Assembly (NCBI GenBank): GCA_014730345.1
Contig: WJIJ01000016.1
Span: 1 to 49,116, forward strand
Length of the DNA: 49,116 nt
Reading direction: 5' to 3'
From: Candidatus Zixiibacteriota bacterium
GTDB taxonomy: Bacteria; Zixibacteria; MSB-5A5; UM-FILTER-46-8
Both the position numbers and the translations under genes were made by a program. A model generated the notes under the pieces. It saw only the letters and a list, made by a program, of their open reading frames with translations. It searched no databases and was not told where the DNA came from. The first letter of the stretch is position 1; every line of letters begins with the position of its first letter. This document shows, in pieces, positions 1-9,634 of this stretch.

Positions 1-49
1 CCTTTAAAACATCTTTGAGCTGATTTAGTTTTTGAGCGTTTTTCTCCAT
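1..49 (-). CDS. 5' end of a CDS truncated by the window edge (MEKNAQKLNQLKDVLK...)
   Basis: ATG on the minus strand at 49-47 with an open frame to the window edge; only 16 codons visible. Confidence 0.3.
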   Translation of the reverse strand, partial: MEKNAQKLNQLKDVLK

Positions 50-305
50 TTTCCAATAGAAACAGAATAGTTTTTCCCTGTCAATATAATAAATAACAAA
101 TGATTTATGAATAGGAATACGTATGGGATTGTTCCCATAGCAAATAGATTATTCCCGCCATTATTTTAGGCCGCGTTATTCACTGCTGTCTTGTAAATAA
201 TTTGATATCAATAACTTATTTTTGCTATTGCCGCAGCTTTTAGAGGAATGATATTTGCGTAAATAGGATGCGAAAAATCAATAATTATTATAGAGGGGGC
301 TGAAA

Positions 306-659
306 TTGAAAAAGACAATCTTAATTTGCTCGATATTGATTGCCGCTATGGCCGCGTCGGCTTTAGCCGAAGTAACCATTTATCAAACCAGCGGTTCAGC
401 CGGCGATGAGTTGAGGATTTATGCAAACGAAGGAAAGCTTTATTGGACTGCCGGGGATACCACCTGCAGGATCGCGGTAATCGATGGAAATGTATATTGT
501 AAAAATGGGGACGCTGTCGTGAAATACGGCGCAGCCAACCGGGATTTTGTTGATTGCACATTGTACGCGTATGGCAAGGAAACCGCTATTGGAAGATACA
601 GCAGTTCAACAGAAACTTACAACGCGGTCAAAGCGATTTTGGATTATTCCCGGAAGTAA
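306..659 (+). CDS. small secreted protein, member 1 of a tandem paralog family
   Basis: TTG start after a G-rich ribosome-binding site (agagggggctgaaa); N-terminal signal peptide MKKTILICSILIAAMAASALA; C-terminal YNAVKAILDYSRK shared with the following ORFs. Confidence 0.75.
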   Translation: MKKTILICSILIAAMAASALAEVTIYQTSGSAGDELRIYANEGKLYWTAGDTTCRIAVIDGNVYCKNGDAVVKYGAANRDFVDCTLYAYGKETAIGRYSSSTETYNAVKAILDYSRK

Positions 660-689
660 AGGAATTTTAATTAACTACAGGGGGAGATT

Positions 690-1073
690 ATGAAATATAA
701 AACTATATTGGCCGCCGGCCTGCTTTTCATAACTCTTACAGCATCTCCGTTATTGGCAATGGATGTTCTATTCCAGGCCGAGATGGGTAATGGCGAAAAG
801 GTTGCCGTCTTTATAGATACGGGAATTTGCTATTACTATTCCAATGGAGAAGCGGAGGAAGTTTATATGGATGGCGACGCGGTTGTTTGCGGCGATGAGC
901 AATTTTCAATCAGGTATCATGATTTTAATGAAAAAGAAGTTACCTGTTCGGTGTATTTCGATGGCGAAAGGGTCGATACTTATAAATGCGACAATCAGAC
1001 AATAGGTTACAATGCTATCGAAGCGATTCTTCACTATTATATTGGTGAGGAATTAGCGGTTGATGAAAAATAA
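690..1073 (+). CDS. small secreted protein, paralog family member 2
   Basis: Signal peptide; VYMDGDAVVC and YNAIEAILHYY motifs shared with neighbours; preceded by aggggga. Confidence 0.8.
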   Translation: MKYKTILAAGLLFITLTASPLLAMDVLFQAEMGNGEKVAVFIDTGICYYYSNGEAEEVYMDGDAVVCGDEQFSIRYHDFNEKEVTCSVYFDGERVDTYKCDNQTIGYNAIEAILHYYIGEELAVDEK

Positions 1074-1088
1074 TGTCAGGGGGAATCG

Positions 1089-1499
1089 ATGAAAGCAATA
1101 GCTATCCTATCAGCAATTTCAGCACTGGGTATGTTCGCGTTTTGCTCGACCTGCGCCGCCGGGGAACTCTTTGCCGGTGATAACAGCGAAGGTAATGAGA
1201 TTCAAATCATCCAGGAGGATGATGGGGATTATTACTGGACCGATAACAGCGGCAAGTATAAAATCCTTGACGTAGATGACAACCATATCGAATTTTTGCG
1301 CAATGGGTACCGGCTTCGGTATGTGATCAATAGCCGCAACGAGATAAATTGCCTGAAAACCGACCCCATGCGGGTTTTCGATTCGAAGCGGGAAGAACCC
1401 GATGTTACCAGTTACACCAATGAGAATATTGAATATCACGCGGTGAAATGCGTGATAAACCACTACAGAAAGGGGCAGATAGCCGCTCGTGATGAATAG
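1089..1499 (+). CDS. small secreted protein, paralog family member 3 (divergent)
   Basis: Signal peptide MKAIAILSAISALGMFAFCSTCAA; C-terminal YHAVKCVINHYRK matches the family signature. Confidence 0.75.
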   Translation: MKAIAILSAISALGMFAFCSTCAAGELFAGDNSEGNEIQIIQEDDGDYYWTDNSGKYKILDVDDNHIEFLRNGYRLRYVINSRNEINCLKTDPMRVFDSKREEPDVTSYTNENIEYHAVKCVINHYRKGQIAARDE

Positions 1500-1875
1500 C
1501 AACACGGCGAAAATACTTTCCGGGGTAATAAAAGGGGCGGTCATAGCCGTCCTGCTTTTCTATTTCCAGATGGCCGACGCCCGTAATTATATCTTTAAGG
1601 AGCGGTCCAATGTCGGGGAAGTAGAGGTCTTTGTGGAAAACGGCATCTGTTTCTGGAGAAGCGAAGATATTACTAACACTGTAAGGGTTGATGGTGACGC
1701 GGTGATTTGTGAAAATGGCCCTGTATTAATCCGGTATTATGATATCGATTCCAGCGGCGTATCCCGTTCCCTCGAAGTTTACGGTGAGGATGTGCAGGGC
1801 GGCCGCTACAACTCTGTTTCTACCGAATACAGGGCGATACAGGCAATTTTGGACTATTATGATATAAAGAGGTAA
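1489..1875 (+). CDS. small secreted protein, paralog family member 4
   Basis: VRVDGDAVICENG and YRAIQAILDYY motifs; overlaps the previous CDS by 11 nt. Confidence 0.75.
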   Translation: MMNSNTAKILSGVIKGAVIAVLLFYFQMADARNYIFKERSNVGEVEVFVENGICFWRSEDITNTVRVDGDAVICENGPVLIRYYDIDSSGVSRSLEVYGEDVQGGRYNSVSTEYRAIQAILDYYDIKR

Positions 1876-1878
1876 TTT

Positions 1879-2442
1879 ATGATGAACCCAAAGACCGCTA
1901 TTACCGCGATGATTACCGTATTCGGTTTGTGGGCGGCGATGAGTTATGTGGGTGACAGGGGTTATGACAAGGTGATGCCCAAAATCAAGGCGCAGCAGGA
2001 GAAGATAGAAAAACAAAAAGCGGAGTTCCTGAACCAGGTGCGCCAGGACATGGCTGGAATGGGCGTTTCCGAGGAGTATATAAACGAGTTCGAGAACTAT
2101 CCCGACCAGCTTGACCCGGAGTTTCAAAACCAGGTAATGCAAATGCGCCCGCGGCGTCCGGTCGGACGCTGGATGGGCGTTTGTAAGAACAATGGAAATA
2201 ACCTGGCATTTTTCGAATTCGAGGACCATGAATACAAATACATGGTTAAAAATCCCGGCGGCGAGGATATTATTGAAGAAGGGGATTATGAATACTACAT
2301 GATGGAAATAGTATTCAAACCGGATAACGGAAATGATTACACCATGGAATACTACATGTATGCCCCCGACGCTATCCAGCTTTTCGGAAGGAATATGACT
2401 TTCAACCTCGAGAAGGATAATTCCCTGAAGATAGATTTTTAA
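1879..2442 (+). CDS. hypothetical exported or membrane-anchored protein, possibly with a lipocalin-like beta-rich C-terminus
   Basis: N-terminal hydrophobic segment; GRWMGVCKNNGNNLAFFEF...EYMMEIVFKPDNG resembles lipocalin-type strands; same operon as the preceding four ORFs. Confidence 0.65.
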   Translation: MMNPKTAITAMITVFGLWAAMSYVGDRGYDKVMPKIKAQQEKIEKQKAEFLNQVRQDMAGMGVSEEYINEFENYPDQLDPEFQNQVMQMRPRRPVGRWMGVCKNNGNNLAFFEFEDHEYKYMVKNPGGEDIIEEGDYEYYMMEIVFKPDNGNDYTMEYYMYAPDAIQLFGRNMTFNLEKDNSLKIDF

Positions 2443-2470
2443 CCAGGCGTTACCAAATCCGTATTTTTTG

Positions 2471-2509
2471 CCCGGCGCTTGTTATCAAAGAGCGCCGGGT
2501 TTTTCTTTT
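2471..2509 (+). terminator. rho-independent terminator
   Basis: cccggcgct...agcgccggg stem followed by tttttctttt. Confidence 0.85.
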
Positions 2510-2689
2510 CTTAAAGATATACTTGTCCTCCCGAACTGATATTTCATCCACCTTTTCAGATATTATATTTATCGGGATTATCGCGAATTTACATTTTTAC
2601 CCTCGAAGATTTTAAATATTCTTGACCTCGTATTAAGGCGGCTCTATATTAGCCGGTGAATTGTCTAATCAAACGGAGGAGATTAATTT

Positions 2690-4156
2690 ATGGGTAAAAC
2701 CCTTGCTGAAAAACTTATTGGGGAGCATGCCGGCAAAGATGTCAGCGCTGGAGAAATCACGCTGGCCAGCGTGTCGGTGGCTTTAACCCAGGACGGAACG
2801 GGGCCCCTCGCGGTCAAACAACTCCAAAAACTGGGGTTGGAGAAGGTTGCCAATCCGGATAAAACGGTGCTGTTTCTCGACCACAGCGCCCCGGCATCGC
2901 GTAAAGAACTTGCCAACGACCACATGACCCTGCGGAAGTTCGCTGAGAAAACCGGGGCTCAACTATCCGATGTCGGCAACGGCGTTTGTCACACTGTTGT
3001 CAACGAGGATTATGTCTCGCCGGGCGACCTGTTAATCGGCGCCGATTCGCATACATGCACCGGCGGCGCGCTTTGCGCTTTTTCCACCGGTATGGGCTCC
3101 ACCGATGTCGCCATCGGCATGGCTTTGGGCAAAACATGGCTGAGGGTGCCGGAAACCATCAGGGTAAACGTAACCGGAAAATTCCCTCCGGGAGTTTATC
3201 CCAAAGATTTGATCCTCCATTTAATCGGCATGATAGGCGCGGATGGCGCTACCTACAAAGCCCTCGAATTCGGCGGACCCGCTATCGATAAGCTGGAGAT
3301 GGAAGGACGCTTCACGCTTTCAAACATGGCCGTTGAAGCCGGCGCTAAGGCCGGGCTTATAGCCAGCGACAATATTACCCGTGAATATCTCAAGAGAATG
3401 GGGCGCGGAGGAGAATGGAGAGAAATTAAACCCGACCCCGATGCGGTCTACGAGAGAGTAATCGACATAGATGTTTCTCAACTGGTTCCCACGGTAGCTT
3501 ATCCGCACACGGTGGATAATACCCGCACCATCGATGAAGCCGTTAAAGACCACGTCAAAATCGACCAGTGCTACCTCGGCACCTGCACCAACTCCCGCGT
3601 GTCCGATTGGGCGATAGTGGCCCGTATGGTCAAAGGGCGGAAAATCGCTCCGGGGATGAGATTTATCGCCTGTCCAGGTTCGAGAAAAGTCCAGGAAGAT
3701 TTGGTCAAACTCGGATATTTACAAACGCTTATAGAGTTCGGCGCGATGATAATCCCTCCGGGATGCGGACCGTGTGTCGGCGTCCATGGCGGTATCCTCG
3801 GCGATGGCGAGAGAGTTGTCGCTTCCCAGAACCGCAATTTCCAGGGAAGAATGGGCAACCCGGAAGGTTTCATCTACCTCGCCTCTCCGGCAACTGTAGC
3901 GGCAACCGCGATAAAAGGAGAACTTGCTGATCCCAGGGAATTTGCATCCACGCTGAGGTCACTGGGAACAGTGCCCATGCCCCACGCCCCCAAAAAGAAA
4001 GCGGCCAAGAAGAAGAAAGCCAAAAAGACGGCCAGGAAAAAAGCGAAAAAAACCGTGAAGAAGGCGGCTAAGAAGAAAACCGCGAAAAAGAAAGCAGTGA
4101 AGAAAACTGCAAAAAAGAAAACCGCGAAGAAGAAAAAAGCGGCTAAGAAGCGTTAA
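2690..4156 (+). CDS. aconitase/3-isopropylmalate dehydratase large subunit family protein with a Lys-rich C-terminal tail
   Basis: DHSAPASRKELANDHMTLRKFA, GADSHTCTGGALCAFSTGMGSTD, YLGTCTNSRVSDW and PPGCGPCVGVHGGILGDGERVVASQNRNFQGRMG are LeuC/homoaconitase Fe-S signatures; followed by 54 residues of K/A/T repeats. Confidence 0.93.
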   Translation: MGKTLAEKLIGEHAGKDVSAGEITLASVSVALTQDGTGPLAVKQLQKLGLEKVANPDKTVLFLDHSAPASRKELANDHMTLRKFAEKTGAQLSDVGNGVCHTVVNEDYVSPGDLLIGADSHTCTGGALCAFSTGMGSTDVAIGMALGKTWLRVPETIRVNVTGKFPPGVYPKDLILHLIGMIGADGATYKALEFGGPAIDKLEMEGRFTLSNMAVEAGAKAGLIASDNITREYLKRMGRGGEWREIKPDPDAVYERVIDIDVSQLVPTVAYPHTVDNTRTIDEAVKDHVKIDQCYLGTCTNSRVSDWAIVARMVKGRKIAPGMRFIACPGSRKVQEDLVKLGYLQTLIEFGAMIIPPGCGPCVGVHGGILGDGERVVASQNRNFQGRMGNPEGFIYLASPATVAATAIKGELADPREFASTLRSLGTVPMPHAPKKKAAKKKKAKKTARKKAKKTVKKAAKKKTAKKKAVKKTAKKKTAKKKKAAKKR

Positions 4157-4203
4157 GGGGCGAACTGATATTCAGCAAATAATAGGAAATTGAGGAGAAT
4201 AAT

Positions 4204-4704
4204 ATGTTAATAAAAGGAAAAGCGCACAAGTTCGGAGACGGTATCTCCACAGACCATATCGCCCCCGGACGCCTGTTTCATTTGCGCAGTAATCTTCCGG
4301 AGCTGGCCAAACATGTCCTGGAGGATGCAGACCCGGAATTCCCCAACAAGGTCCAGGAGGGTGATTTCGTGGTGGGCGGAAAGAACTTCGGTCAGGGTTC
4401 TTCGCGGGAACATGCTCCCACAATCATCAAACTCGCCGGAGTGGGCGCGGTGATGGCTAAATCATTCGCGAGGATATTTTTCCGGAATTCTATCAATGTC
4501 GGTTTGCCGGTGTTGATCTGCGATACGGATAAAATCAATCCCGGCGATGAACTCGAGGTCGACCTGACCGGAGGCGTGGTCAGAGACTTGACCAATGGAG
4601 AAACTTTGACATTTTCACCGCTGCCCGATGTGATGATCAAAATACTAAATGATGGAGGTCTCGCCGCGCATATTCAAAAATACGGGGACTTCAATCTCGA
4701 TTAG
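4204..4704 (+). CDS. leuD: 3-isopropylmalate dehydratase/homoaconitase small subunit
   Basis: KAHKFGDGISTDHIAPGRLF, GKNFGQGSSREHAPTIIKLAGVGAVMAKSFARIFFRNSINVGLP (LeuD swivel domain); adjacent to the large subunit. Confidence 0.92.
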   Translation: MLIKGKAHKFGDGISTDHIAPGRLFHLRSNLPELAKHVLEDADPEFPNKVQEGDFVVGGKNFGQGSSREHAPTIIKLAGVGAVMAKSFARIFFRNSINVGLPVLICDTDKINPGDELEVDLTGGVVRDLTNGETLTFSPLPDVMIKILNDGGLAAHIQKYGDFNLD

Positions 4705-4720
4705 TACTTCTGATATAAGC

Positions 4721-4747
4721 GCCCCGGCTTTTTGTCGGGGCTTTTTT
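4721..4747 (+). terminator. rho-independent terminator after leuD-like gene
   Basis: gccccg...cggggc stem followed by tttttt. Confidence 0.88.
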
Positions 4748-4835
4748 ATGTAATATTTTAAAATAATACAACCGCGCTTTGATTATTCCGTAGTAATATA
4801 GAGATATGAAAGTAATTTAAGTCGAGGAGCGCAGT

Positions 4836-5402
4836 ATGAGAGAAAATTTCTGGAGAGTATTCTGGGGGATAATCCTTATAGTCGTCGGCGGGCTCTATCT
4901 TCTGGATAACATCGGTTTAATTGATTTCGAATTATGGAGTACAATCGCCAAGCTGTGGCCCGTAGCTTTAATCGTCGTGGGGTTATTGATAATCTTTTCA
5001 AGGGGAGGACGCGGTAAAGTTACAACTTTGAAGGATGGTAAATCACTTAGCCGCGTCGTTGGAGATATCGATTTAGAAATCTCATCGAAGGATATCGACG
5101 GTACCAGGTTCAGCAGTTTCGTGGGAGACATGGAGTTCCGTTTAACCGACGGCGGTTTGAATGATGGCGAAAACAAAATGGTTACCAGCACATTCATTGG
5201 AGATATCAGTATGACCGTCCCCCGCGGTTTTCCCATTCAGGCACGTTTCTCCTCTTTTATCGGGGATTTTAAAATTTACGACAGCGACGGAACCATAGTA
5301 GGCAAAGAATCCTACAAGTCGGCGAACTATGATGAATCATCTTCGAAGCTTTTTGTCCATTGCAGTTCGTTTATAGGCGACTTTAAACTTCATATCCGTT
5401 AG
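4836..5402 (+). CDS. LiaF-like membrane protein (DUF5668-type transmembrane N-terminus, adhesin-like repeats)
   Basis: N-terminal ILIVVGGLYLLDNIGLI and LWPVALIVVGLLIIFS helices; repeated 'SSFIGD' beta-repeat C-terminus. Confidence 0.75.
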   Translation: MRENFWRVFWGIILIVVGGLYLLDNIGLIDFELWSTIAKLWPVALIVVGLLIIFSRGGRGKVTTLKDGKSLSRVVGDIDLEISSKDIDGTRFSSFVGDMEFRLTDGGLNDGENKMVTSTFIGDISMTVPRGFPIQARFSSFIGDFKIYDSDGTIVGKESYKSANYDESSSKLFVHCSSFIGDFKLHIR

Positions 5403-5605
5403 CAGATGAAGCCACGGGCGCTTTTCGCGCGCATGTTTAGATCAACATAATGATCTATATCGTAATTATATAAAGTTTGAAGAAAAACTTTTTGCCGCCA
5501 AAACAAATTTTCTCACGGTAAAGTTAATAAAGTTATTGACAAGTCGCTTATAATTCCTTACCTAAAAAACGAGCACAGGGGTTAATTCACAGGTAAAAAC
5601 TGAAG

Positions 5606-7342
5606 ATGATTCCATCGGAGCAGATCGAAAGAGTAAAACAATCGGCAGACATCGTCGACATAATCGGCTCGTTTGTTAAACTTACCAGGCGGGGCAGGAA
5701 TTTTGTCGCCCTTTGTCCTTTTCATTCCGAAAAGACCCCGAGCTTCTCGGTTTCTCCCGACAAACAGATTTATTATTGCTTCGGGTGTGGTACAGGCGGA
5801 AACGTCTTCAAGTTTATCATGGAACATGAGAAAATGAGTTTTGTTGAAGCGGTAAAGTATCTCGCCGAAAGAACCGGAATTACTATAGAGGAAACTCAAT
5901 CATCCTCGAAGCAGTCCGCCGAATCCACTGACAGACTGTATAATGCCAATAATATAGCGTTTGAATACTTCCGTTTATGCCTGGATAAAATCGAGGGGAA
6001 TACCGCCCAGAAATATATAAAACAAAGAAAAATATCATCATCCGCGGTGGAAGAGTTCGGGATTGGCTACGCCCCCGATAAAACTTCGGGGCTAATTAAG
6101 TTTGCCAATAAAAAGGGCGTTAAAACCGATGACTTGCTTGCCGCCGGCCTTGTGTCTAAAACTACTTCCGGTTATCGTGATTTTTTCCGTGAGAGGTTGA
6201 TATTCCCCATAATGAACCTCAGCGGGAGGGTGGTCGCTTTTGGCGGCCGCACTTTAAGCGACGGCGAAAAAGCCAAATACATCAACACCCCGGAAACACC
6301 GGTTTTTAAGAAGGGAAGCCAGCTGTTCGGCCTTAACCTGTCCCGCGAGGAAATCCGCAAAAAGCGAGAGGCTATCGTTGTCGAGGGTTATACCGATTTG
6401 ATCTCGCTCTACAGCTCCGGCATTAAAAATGTGGTCTGCTCCTCGGGCACCGCGTTTACTCCTTCACAGGCGGCCCTCCTCTCGAGATTCGCCGAAAAGG
6501 TCATAATCCTTTTCGACAGCGATGCCGCCGGATTGAAAGCCGCGGGAAGAAGCGTCGGCGAACTCCTCTCCAAGGGACTGGACAGTTTCATCTGTGTCCT
6601 CCCCCGTGGTGAGGATCCGGACTCCTATATTAAAGCCCAGGGCGCCAAATCCCTTATGGAGTTACTGGACGAAGCCCTGCCGTACCCGGAGTTTAAGAGG
6701 ATGGTTGTTGGCAAACCTTTCTCTGTTTTGAGCGTCAATGAGCAGGACGAGTTAATAATGGAGCTGACCGAGGTTATCTACACCATTGACGACCCCTTGA
6801 AAAGAAGATTGCTTACTGACCGCATGGAAAAAGTTTTCGATTTTCCCATCTCGGCTTTCGCACGTAAGAAACCTTCGAGGCCCGGCGATGATACACCCGC
6901 TAAAACCAAAACACGAAGCAAGGTTACTCTCGAGCGCGAATTCCTATCGCTTCTCGCCGATAATCCCTCCCGAATTCCCGAAATAACGCGTTCTGTAGAG
7001 CCGGAATGTTTTTCCGATGACGGATGCCGCATGGTTTTCGTGAGGATGATAGACGAATACTCACGCTACAATTCCGTGGATATTGACAAATGGGTCGATA
7101 ATGATACTCCGCGGCAGTTACTTGAAACATTGGCAAGTATGGACGAATCCAGGTCTCTCGCCCCGACTGCCGAAGAGGTTTTGGATGATTATGTGAAACA
7201 TTTCAAGTTGCTAATCAATAAAAATACCTTGAGAGCATTGAAAGAACAAATTATTGAAGCGGAATCGAAAGGCGATTATCTCAAAGCTAATGAACTTCAG
7301 AAAAGATATTTACGAATATTGACCGGGGCTGGAAATAGATGA
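5606..7342 (+). CDS. dnaG: DNA primase
   Basis: [39 protein letters not shown] zinc-binding domain; [51 protein letters not shown] core. Confidence 0.97.
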   Translation: MIPSEQIERVKQSADIVDIIGSFVKLTRRGRNFVALCPFHSEKTPSFSVSPDKQIYYCFGCGTGGNVFKFIMEHEKMSFVEAVKYLAERTGITIEETQSSSKQSAESTDRLYNANNIAFEYFRLCLDKIEGNTAQKYIKQRKISSSAVEEFGIGYAPDKTSGLIKFANKKGVKTDDLLAAGLVSKTTSGYRDFFRERLIFPIMNLSGRVVAFGGRTLSDGEKAKYINTPETPVFKKGSQLFGLNLSREEIRKKREAIVVEGYTDLISLYSSGIKNVVCSSGTAFTPSQAALLSRFAEKVIILFDSDAAGLKAAGRSVGELLSKGLDSFICVLPRGEDPDSYIKAQGAKSLMELLDEALPYPEFKRMVVGKPFSVLSVNEQDELIMELTEVIYTIDDPLKRRLLTDRMEKVFDFPISAFARKKPSRPGDDTPAKTKTRSKVTLEREFLSLLADNPSRIPEITRSVEPECFSDDGCRMVFVRMIDEYSRYNSVDIDKWVDNDTPRQLLETLASMDESRSLAPTAEEVLDDYVKHFKLLINKNTLRALKEQIIEAESKGDYLKANELQKRYLRILTGAGNR

Positions 7343-8895
7343 GTAATTCAACTTCAATGAATACGATTATAGACGTCTGTCCGGATCTCTCCCGCAGGTT
7401 GCTTATACTTTTGAATGAGATAAAAGACCTGTTTAGACAGGTCCAGCAGGTTGGCGGCGTGAGTAATCCCGGTGATGCTACTAAACCGAAGGCGGTTGGA
7501 AATAAAAAGGCCGAAAAAAAGGAATCTGTCGATCCCAAAGAACGGAAATCCTTCGAGATTGATATAAAAACTTCCAAAACCGGCGATCCTGTCAAGGTCT
7601 ATTTTGATGAACTCGCGCGTAAGAGAACCATGTCCCGCGAAGAGGAATTGCATTACGCCCGTGAGCTCGAATCCAGCAGGTTGGAAATCACCAAGATAGT
7701 ATTTTCATGCACCAATGTGATCGAAGCTTTCATCGAACTCGCCACCAAAGCATTAATCGGTGAGAGTGATTTGGGCGAAGTCATGGAACTTCCCGGAGGC
7801 GGTTTCGTCCCTGAAGAAAAGATTACCAAAGCCCGTACCAATCTGGAGAAAGCTGTCGAGGAGCTTTCGGTTTGTCACCGGGAGCTGAACCGCTATCAAA
7901 CCCGGATTTCTCACATGATGCCCGGGGAGGATACCAGCGAATTCCTTTCGAAAGCTTCCAAAACCCGCAACGAGATATACAGAATCATATCCGGTCTCGA
8001 GTTAAGCAGTAATCTCATCGTGTTCTTGAGCGATATATTCCTCAACAGGGTGGATATCCTCAAAAAGGAAACCGGCAGGGCGCAGTTTATCGAGATGGAA
8101 ATGGGCGCCAGCAGGTACCAGATAATCGGCTGGGCAAAAAAGCTCGAGGATAACCGGGCAAGGCGCAACAGCGCTATCGAATCGATGGTCAGCGGGAATA
8201 TGCGCCTGGTTATTACCATCGCTAAAAAATACCAGAACCGCGGCCTGGAATTCCTCGATTTAATCCAGGAGGGTAACGGGGGTCTGCTCAAAGCGGTCGA
8301 GAAGTACGATTATCATAAGGGTACTAAATTCTCTACCTATGCCGCCTGGTGGATTAAACAGGCCATCAACAGGGCTATCGCCGACCAGTCCCGGACAGTC
8401 AGGGTTCCCGTGTATATGAATTCCGTTGCTCAAAAGGTATTCAAGGAAACCCAGAATATAATCCAGGAAACCGGCAGGCAACCCACCACCGAAGAACTTT
8501 CCGACAAGCTCGGGTTTTCCGAGGATAAGGTTAAGCATGCCATGCGCTCTTCCAGCAGAGAAGTCTCCCTCGATGGCTATTATTACCGTGATGAGAATAA
8601 AACCATCATGGAGTTTATCGAAGACCCAAAAAGCGCGGAAATGATGGGCAAGACATCATTCGTTCACCTCCAGGATACACTGGAACAGGTCCTGAGCACC
8701 CTGACCGAAAGGGAACGTCAGGTTTTGAAACTTCGCTATGGTCTCGTGGACGGTTTGCCGCGCACCCTCGAAGAAATCGGCCTTATTTTTAATCTTACCA
8801 GGGAACGCATACGGCAAATCGAGGCCAAAGCGTTGAAAAAACTACGCCATAAGAGTCGTTCTGAAATCTTAAGGGAATGCGTGGAATTGCTTTAA
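7339..8895 (+). CDS. rpoD: RNA polymerase sigma-70 family (RpoD-like) factor
   Basis: ATGA overlap with dna[22 protein letters not shown] (region 1.2), [56 protein letters not shown] (region 2), [29 protein letters not shown] (region 4.2). Confidence 0.93.
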   Translation: MSNSTSMNTIIDVCPDLSRRLLILLNEIKDLFRQVQQVGGVSNPGDATKPKAVGNKKAEKKESVDPKERKSFEIDIKTSKTGDPVKVYFDELARKRTMSREEELHYARELESSRLEITKIVFSCTNVIEAFIELATKALIGESDLGEVMELPGGGFVPEEKITKARTNLEKAVEELSVCHRELNRYQTRISHMMPGEDTSEFLSKASKTRNEIYRIISGLELSSNLIVFLSDIFLNRVDILKKETGRAQFIEMEMGASRYQIIGWAKKLEDNRARRNSAIESMVSGNMRLVITIAKKYQNRGLEFLDLIQEGNGGLLKAVEKYDYHKGTKFSTYAAWWIKQAINRAIADQSRTVRVPVYMNSVAQKVFKETQNIIQETGRQPTTEELSDKLGFSEDKVKHAMRSSSREVSLDGYYYRDENKTIMEFIEDPKSAEMMGKTSFVHLQDTLEQVLSTLTERERQVLKLRYGLVDGLPRTLEEIGLIFNLTRERIRQIEAKALKKLRHKSRSEILRECVELL

Positions 8896-9070
8896 AGCCG
8901 CCTTTTTTACTCTTGACAATCTTACATTTTTAGCTATTTTAAATGATGGTAAAACTTGACAATTATTCTATTTTATCAGGTAGTTTCCAAATAGAAACAT
9001 TACGCAGGTTTAAATTGTTATTAATAATAGGTACTGATAAGGGATTGGTCCCGAAGTACATGGAGGAGAG

Positions 9071-9604
9071 ATGCTGAAAAAATCACTTATTTTTACAGCT
9101 ATTGCGTTCATCTTTCTTTCCGCGGTCTTAGCGCAAGCCGCCGATAAGAAAGCGTTTGATTTCACCCTTAATAATTTAAAGAATCAAAAAGTAAGTCTTG
9201 ATGATTTACTCGGAAAGGGTCCTGTTTACCTGGCTTTTTGGGCAACATGGTGCAAACCATGCGTTAAGGAGCTTGAAATCGTTACTAAAATTCACCAGGA
9301 CTACAAGGACCGGGGCTTTCAACTCGTGGGAATAAACGAGGACTCCGGCCGCTCCCACAGCAAGGTCAAATCCTTTGTAAAATCAAAGGGATGGGATTTC
9401 CCGGTTTTGATGGACAATAATGAAAAAGTGAAAAGAGATTATAAAGCTTTCGGATTGCCATATTCGGTCATTCTCGACTCCGAAGGCTATATTATACATA
9501 CAGCTTATGGTTTCCGTCCCGGTGATGAAGCCAAAGTCAAAAAGATAATTGAAGAGCATCTTTTGACACAGGAGGCTGATTCTACCGAAAGCGAGGCGAA
9601 TTAA
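9071..9604 (+). CDS. TlpA/ResA-like secreted thiol-disulfide oxidoreductase
   Basis: Signal peptide; FWATWCKPCVKELEI (WCxPC) and FGLPYSVILDSEG (cis-Pro loop). Confidence 0.92.
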   Translation: MLKKSLIFTAIAFIFLSAVLAQAADKKAFDFTLNNLKNQKVSLDDLLGKGPVYLAFWATWCKPCVKELEIVTKIHQDYKDRGFQLVGINEDSGRSHSKVKSFVKSKGWDFPVLMDNNEKVKRDYKAFGLPYSVILDSEGYIIHTAYGFRPGDEAKVKKIIEEHLLTQEADSTESEAN

Positions 9605-9634
9605 TTTTTAACAGCTAAGGATTGGGACGGAAAG

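Noticed and set aside
1119-1544. Antisense ORFs such as 1119..1544, 1726..2229, 29100..29840, 40222..40959 and 46698..47189
   Set aside because: They lie opposite well-supported genes, lack recognisable domains and ribosome-binding sites, and have compositions typical of shadow ORFs.
9297-9604. TlpA-like protein (9071..9604) as a further selenoprotein
   Set aside because: Its active site is WCKPC encoded by ordinary TGC codons with no in-frame TGA.
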